DNA of 8,782 bases. Origin: Candidatus Shapirobacteria bacterium (GTDB taxonomy: Bacteria > Patescibacteriota > Microgenomatia > UBA12405). The notes under the pieces are model-generated. The model saw only the letters and a program-made list of their open reading frames with translations. It was not told where the DNA came from and made no database searches. Below are positions 5,141-8,782 of the stretch, one piece after another; the first letter of the stretch is position 1; the number at the start of each line of letters is the position of its first letter. The stretch is from contig JAQVQI010000001.1 of NCBI GenBank assembly GCA_028701645.1, forward strand, positions 1 to 8,782, in the 5' to 3' direction. The position numbers and the translations under genes are program-made.

Positions 5141-6880
5141 CTAATATTGTGCCACCCTCACCACTTCTTCCATAGTAGTGACTCCTTCTAAAACTTTAGC
5201 ATAGCCATCTTGTTTCATTGATAACATTCCATCCTCCATTGCTGTACTTTGGAGTTGAGATGCCGTTGCTTTCTCAATAATTAATTTTGATAGTTTTTCA
5301 TTTATCGGCATCACCTCATAGATAGCCACTCGCCCCATATAGCCAGTATTATTACATTTTTCACAACCGACAATTTTTGGGATCATTAATTTTTTCCCTT
5401 CTTTTTTAAACTTATCTTCGATCATATTGTAAATTGGCCCCAAAGTTGTTTTAATTTCAGTTTCTTGTTCCGGGGTCATTTCCATTTCTGAGACACAATC
5501 TTTACACACCCTTCTTAATACCCGCTGACCCACCACACAATTTAGTGATGATACCAACAAAAATGGTTCTGCCCCCATATCCAAGAGTCGAGGTGGAACT
5601 CCAGAAGCATCATTAGTATGCAAGGTTGAAAATACCAAATGACCGGTCAAAGCAGCATTAATAGCCAAATCGGCTGTTTCGGCATCACGAATTTCTCCCA
5701 CCATAATAACATTGGGGTCTTGTCTTAAAAAAGATCTCAAAGCCGAAGCAAAAGTCAACCCTGCCTGAACATTTACCTGTACCTGATTAACCCCTTTCAT
5801 TTGATACTCCACTGGGTCTTCAATTGTCACCACGTTAACCTTCGAAGTTGCCACAATATCCAAAATAGAATACAAAGTTGTTGTTTTTCCAGAACCAGTT
5901 GGACCACAAATAATGATAATTCCATGCGGTCTTTGAATTGAATTCATTAAGTTTTTCAATGCCAAACCTCTTAAACCCAAATCGGGCAAAGTCGGTACTT
6001 TTTGTGATTTTTTTAGTAACCGCATTACTACTTTTTCCCCATAAGTGGTGGGTAGAGTCGATACCCGCAAATCGACATCCATACCTTCGGCTGAAAAGAA
6101 AAAACGTCCGTCTTGAGGCACTCTTTTTTCATCTATTTTTAAACTCGACAAAATTTTTATTCTTGACACCACCGCCTCATGGACATTTCTAGGCAACAGA
6201 TACTTTTCTTGTAAAATACCATCAATTCTATATCTTACCCGGACATTTTCTTCTTGAGGTTCAAGATGAATATCGGAAGCCCTAGCTTTTAGAGCATACT
6301 CTAATATTGTTGAGACGATTTTTGCCACCGGAGCTTCAACCGCAACTTTTTCTTGAGCTTTTTTAGCGACTAATTCGTCAATTTTTCTTTCATCCAACGC
6401 CTTGTTTACTTCCGAAGTGATACTTTTTTCCCTAACATACTTTTCTTTAATAAAACTAGTAATTTGCTTTTCTGTCGACATCCCGGCACTGATCTTTAAG
6501 TTCGTCTTCATCTCTAAAAACTCAATTGTTTCCAAATCAAGGGGGTTTACCATGGTGACATACAAAGTTTTTGTTTTGGGATCTAACCGATAGGGGACTA
6601 AGTTATATTTAGAAGCCACATTTTCCGACACCAAACTTAAAGCTTCAGGCGAAAATCCAATATTTTCCAAATCAACATATTCCACCTTTAAAAACTTAGC
6701 TTTTGTCTTAACCAAATCCTGATCAGAAATAATTCTTAAAGACTTGATTATTTCTTCTTCAGGCTCGCCAGTTTTTAGTTGTCGCAAGGCAATTTCTTCG
6801 ACTTTTTTTTCATCAATCAAACCTTCGTCTTTGAGAATGTCTTTGAGATTCTTATATATTTTTTGATTAAAATCAGTCAT
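5141..6880 (-). CDS. pilB: Type IV pilus assembly ATPase PilB
   Basis: A 579-residue GspE/PilB-family ATPase that powers pilus extension. An N-terminal MshEN-like region (about 10-150) includes LVPYRLDPKTKTLYVTMVNP, split here as LVPYRLD and TLYVTMVNPLD. ASDIHLEP (201-208) opens the ATPase part. Walker A is GPTGSGKTT (326-334), the Asp box is VTIEDPVEYQ (351-360), Walker B is VIMVGEIRD (391-399) and the His box is LTGHLVFSTLHTND (411-424). Two CxxC pairs, Cys-459/462 and Cys-506/509, form the zinc-binding tetracysteine domain of PilB. I start at ATG 6880 (MTDFNQK). A longer frame from 6934 adds 18 residues unlike the family, overlaps the divergent gene and crosses the likely promoter. It is the first gene of the pilus operon. 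Confidence 0.96.
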   Translation of the reverse strand: MTDFNQKIYKNLKDILKDEGLIDEKKVEEIALRQLKTGEPEEEIIKSLRIISDQDLVKTKAKFLKVEYVDLENIGFSPEALSLVSENVASKYNLVPYRLDPKTKTLYVTMVNPLDLETIEFLEMKTNLKISAGMSTEKQITSFIKEKYVREKSITSEVNKALDERKIDELVAKKAQEKVAVEAPVAKIVSTILEYALKARASDIHLEPQEENVRVRYRIDGILQEKYLLPRNVHEAVVSRIKILSSLKIDEKRVPQDGRFFFSAEGMDVDLRVSTLPTTYGEKVVMRLLKKSQKVPTLPDLGLRGLALKNLMNSIQRPHGIIIICGPTGSGKTTTLYSILDIVATSKVNVVTIEDPVEYQMKGVNQVQVNVQAGLTFASALRSFLRQDPNVIMVGEIRDAETADLAINAALTGHLVFSTLHTNDASGVPPRLLDMGAEPFLLVSSLNCVVGQRVLRRVCKDCVSEMEMTPEQETEIKTTLGPIYNMIEDKFKKEGKKLMIPKIVGCEKCNNTGYMGRVAIYEVMPINEKLSKLIIEKATASQLQSTAMEDGMLSMKQDGYAKVLEGVTTMEEVVRVAQY

Positions 6881-6892
6881 AATACTACATTC

Positions 6893-6921
6893 ATAGTACA
6901 GTTTTTTTATTACCAACACAA
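6893..6921 (-). promoter_or_regulatory. Putative promoter of pilB and the pilus operon
   Basis: On the minus strand TTGTGT (6921-6916) and TACTAT (6898-6893) are spaced by 17 nt. The start point would lie about 5 nt before the pilB ATG, giving a very short leader. A 5-bp inverted repeat (TACTA 6883-6887, TAGTA 6894-6898) overlaps the -10 and might bind a regulator. Hexamer matches are only moderate. Confidence 0.35.
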
Positions 6922-6926
6922 GACAA

Positions 6927-7568
6927 ATGAACATTTTTCCTTCTACCTTATTTACCTCAACCGATTCTCACCTTATTCAGACAAATATTGACAAAATCTG
7001 TCAACAATTAAACAATGAAATTAGCCCAAACAATCCTGATATATTTATCATCAACGAAGCTACTGGTTGGGCAATAGAATCTGTTCGTCTTCTTAAAAAA
7101 TGGCTATCCCAAAAACCATTCAATCATAAAAATAAAATTATTATTATTTATCAAGTCGATCAGTTCAGTTTAGAATCTCAAAACGCACTTCTAAAAAGCC
7201 TTGAAGAACCCGGTGAAAATAATTATTTTATTTTATCCACCAATAAACCCTCAAAAATAATCAACACCATCATATCTCGATGTCAAATAATAAAACTAAA
7301 AAACGACTTTTCTTTATCTAAAGATACAAAACCACTAGTAATTAGCGATCAAATTAAGACAAACTTATTTCAAAGTGAAAATATTTCAAAAGACAAAAAT
7401 CAGGTTTTACCTTTTTTAGAAAATCAGTTAAAAACTTACCAACAATTAATTTTAAAAAATCCAACTGCAAAAAACTCTCAAGTAATTCAAAAAATCCTCA
7501 AATCAATTAATATGATTGAAGCCAACGTCGACCCCCGCTCCGCCCTTGATTTTTTGTTTTTATCTTAA
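6927..7568 (+). CDS. holB: Short DNA polymerase III delta-prime-like clamp-loader subunit
   Basis: A 213-residue AAA+-related protein. QVDQFSLESQNALLKSLEEP (76-95), FILSTNKPSKIINTIISRC (101-119) and the SRC arginine-finger motif at 117-119 are hallmarks of DnaX/HolB subunits of the clamp loader. The C-terminal INMIEANVDPRSALDFLFL resembles the collar end of delta-prime. It lacks the N-terminal P-loop and the zinc-binding cysteines found in DnaX and most HolB proteins, and it is much shorter than the usual 300 or more residues. Delta-prime is naturally ATPase-inactive, so this fits that role better than DnaX. The ATG at 6927 diverges from pilB 46 nt away. Codon use is very AT-rich compared with the following gene (one 60-nt line at 7201 has 16 G+C). 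The assignment is firm at family level and less so at subunit level. Confidence 0.75.
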   Translation: MNIFPSTLFTSTDSHLIQTNIDKICQQLNNEISPNNPDIFIINEATGWAIESVRLLKKWLSQKPFNHKNKIIIIYQVDQFSLESQNALLKSLEEPGENNYFILSTNKPSKIINTIISRCQIIKLKNDFSLSKDTKPLVISDQIKTNLFQSENISKDKNQVLPFLENQLKTYQQLILKNPTAKNSQVIQKILKSINMIEANVDPRSALDFLFLS

Positions 7569-7569
7569 A

Positions 7570-7620
7570 CTATTTACTACTAGCTATTAACTAATTGACT
7601 GAAAAACTGACAGACTAATT
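7570..7620. repeat. AT-rich intergenic repeat cluster after holB
   Basis: CTATTTACTA and CTATTAACTAATT match the pilB-pilT gap. The adjoining CTGAAAAACTGACAGACTAATT segment (7599-7620) is 19/22 identical to 1134-1155 at the 3' end of pilD. No hairpin or T run suggests a terminator here. Confidence 0.45.
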
Positions 7621-7634
7621 CCCGCATTTTCCCC

Positions 7635-7662
7635 TTAACAATTATAAAAATAATGATATAAT
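7635..7662 (+). promoter_or_regulatory. Strong sigma-70 type promoter of the Fic gene
   Basis: TTAACA (7635-7640; 5/6 to consensus) and a perfect TATAAT (7657-7662) are separated by 16 nt. A start 7 nt downstream of the -10 would be about 3 nt before the ATG at 7672, so the mRNA is expected to be nearly leaderless. There is no Shine-Dalgarno sequence. This implies that fic is transcribed independently of holB. Confidence 0.7.
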
Positions 7663-7671
7663 TGCGTAACA

Positions 7672-8782
7672 ATGTTTTCTCCTGTATTTACCATCAATAA
7701 TCAAATTTTAAAAAACATTGGCAACATAGAAGCTGCCAAGGCGATTATTAATGAAGCGCCCCTTATCCCAGCCTACGAGAAACAATTTCAACAAGAAGCG
7801 ATTGTTAGGACTGTCCACTATGGAACCCGAATCGAAGGGAATGATTTAACTTTTCAAGAAGTTGCCCGACTAGTAGAGGGGCACCAAATTTCTGCTGGCG
7901 AACGTGACATTCAAGAAGTCATCAATTATCGAAATGTTATGTCCTATCTTGAAGAGCTTTGGTCTTTATATGACGCTAATATGCCCTTGCCAGAGGAAAA
8001 AAACGCCGAAAATCTAGACAAAAATCGCCCTTTTTTTTATAGCGAAACTATCATAAAAAAAATTCATTCTCTAACCACAACTAAGATTATTCCCGATTCC
8101 GAAGTTGGTAAGTATCGTCACCAACAGGTTGTTTTAAAAAATACCCGAACTGGAGAAATTGCCCACCGACCTCCACCAGCCATTGAAGTTCCTTACCTAA
8201 TGACAGATTTAATTGATTGGTTAAACAATCCAGAATCACAAGATATTCATCCGGCTATCAAATCGGCCATCAGTCAATATATTCTTGTTGCTATTCACCC
8301 ATTTATTGAAGGTAATGGCCGAGTCTCTCGGGCCTTTGCCATGTTGCCACTTTATGTTCAGGGATATGATATCCGTCGACTTTTTTCTATGGAAGAATAC
8401 TTCGACCGCAATGCCGAAGACTATTATAATAGTATTCAAAATACCCACCTTTTATCTTCCGATATTTTTAAGAGAGATCTGACTAATTGGGTTACTTATT
8501 ACACCCAAGCATTAGCCATCGAACTCTCTCGAGTCAAAGAAAAAGTTCAGTCTCTTTCTCGTGATATCAAGCTCAAACAAAAATTAGGTGGCAAGCAAGT
8601 TCATCTAACCGAAAGACAAATAAAACTAGTCGAATATATGCAACAGTTTGGAGGTCTTAGAATGCCCGATGCTCAACAACTTTTACCCATGGTTTCCGAT
8701 GATACTATTTGGCGTGACCTCAAAAAACTAGTTGATAGTGGCGCCGTCGAAAAATGCGGTTCCACCAAAGGGGCATACTACT
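7672..8782 (+). CDS. Fic family AMP-transferase with C-terminal winged helix, cut by window edge
   Basis: 370 codons are visible from ATG 7672 with no stop; the frame runs off the right edge. The catalytic Fic motif HPFIEGNGRVSR (209-220) is complete, with the base His-209, Glu-213, Asn-215 and the phosphate-binding arginines, so NMP transfer (usually AMP from ATP to a Ser, Thr or Tyr hydroxyl) is expected. An N-terminal inhibitory helix is represented by GTRIEGN (51-57). Glu-55 is present, but the usual Ser/Thr four residues before it is Gly-51. A flap region with VGKYRHQQV (145-153) and HRPPP (165-169) precedes the core. The C-terminal LTERQIKLVEYM...SDDTIWRDLKKLVDSG...TKGAYY (about 317-370) looks like a winged helix-turn-helix, common in Fic proteins of this architecture, and suggests DNA binding or autoregulation. 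It is probably only slightly truncated. Codon use is richer in GC than the neighbouring holB (28 of 60 in the line at 8281). The target protein is unknown. Confidence 0.9.
   Translation, partial: MFSPVFTINNQILKNIGNIEAAKAIINEAPLIPAYEKQFQQEAIVRTVHYGTRIEGNDLTFQEVARLVEGHQISAGERDIQEVINYRNVMSYLEELWSLYDANMPLPEEKNAENLDKNRPFFYSETIIKKIHSLTTTKIIPDSEVGKYRHQQVVLKNTRTGEIAHRPPPAIEVPYLMTDLIDWLNNPESQDIHPAIKSAISQYILVAIHPFIEGNGRVSRAFAMLPLYVQGYDIRRLFSMEEYFDRNAEDYYNSIQNTHLLSSDIFKRDLTNWVTYYTQALAIELSRVKEKVQSLSRDIKLKQKLGGKQVHLTERQIKLVEYMQQFGGLRMPDAQQLLPMVSDDTIWRDLKKLVDSGAVEKCGSTKGAYY

Noticed and set aside
6881..6934. N-terminal extension of pilB by 18 residues
   Set aside because: It overlaps the divergent gene start, crosses the likely promoter and does not resemble PilB N-termini.
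8236..8482. Two short open frames, one on each strand, inside the Fic gene
   Set aside because: The Fic frame is continuous through this stretch and carries the HPFIEGNGRVSR motif; both short frames are shadows.

Overview
This is an AT-rich bacterial window whose features suggest a Patescibacteria/CPR genome, perhaps Microgenomates. That placement is inferred from the style of the pilins (G|FTLVELL followed by an NP...NKAxD block), the compact gene set, the AT-rich heptamer repeats and the absence of Shine-Dalgarno sites. No rRNA or other marker gene is present to confirm it.

Positions 1-6880, all on the minus strand, form a type IV pilus cluster. In transcription order it holds the assembly ATPase pilB (6880-5141), the retraction-type ATPase pilT (5089-4016), the inner-membrane platform pilC (4019-2811, overlapping pilT by 4 nt), a class-a type prepilin (2764-2069), the prepilin peptidase pilD (1934-1122), a second, cysteine-rich prepilin (1031-333), and a divergent pseudopilin-like gene cut by the left edge (326 to before 1). 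PilB and PilT would power extension and retraction on PilC, PilD would cleave the prepilins, and the pilins would form the fibre. No pilM/N/O/P/Q genes lie in the window.

Positions 6927-8782 are on the plus strand and diverge from pilB. First comes a short, AT-rich DNA polymerase III delta-prime-like clamp-loader subunit (6927-7568). It is followed by a Fic-family AMP-transferase with a C-terminal winged helix, which has its own strong promoter (TTAACA-16-TATAAT) and runs off the right edge.

The most unusual material lies in and around pilD. Two tracts of the heptamer GAAAATT each abut a perfect 10-11 bp foldback hairpin with a 3-nt loop. Both are in-frame inside the peptidase gene. The hairpin sequences differ, but the architecture is the same. 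Nearby are a GC-rich REP-like palindrome in the leader-coding part of the cysteine-rich pilin gene, and a REP-like hairpin overlapping a four-run G-quadruplex motif just downstream of the other pilin. None of the nine starts has a recognisable Shine-Dalgarno site, and several have a -10-like hexamer 5-12 nt upstream, which suggests leaderless or near-leaderless transcripts.
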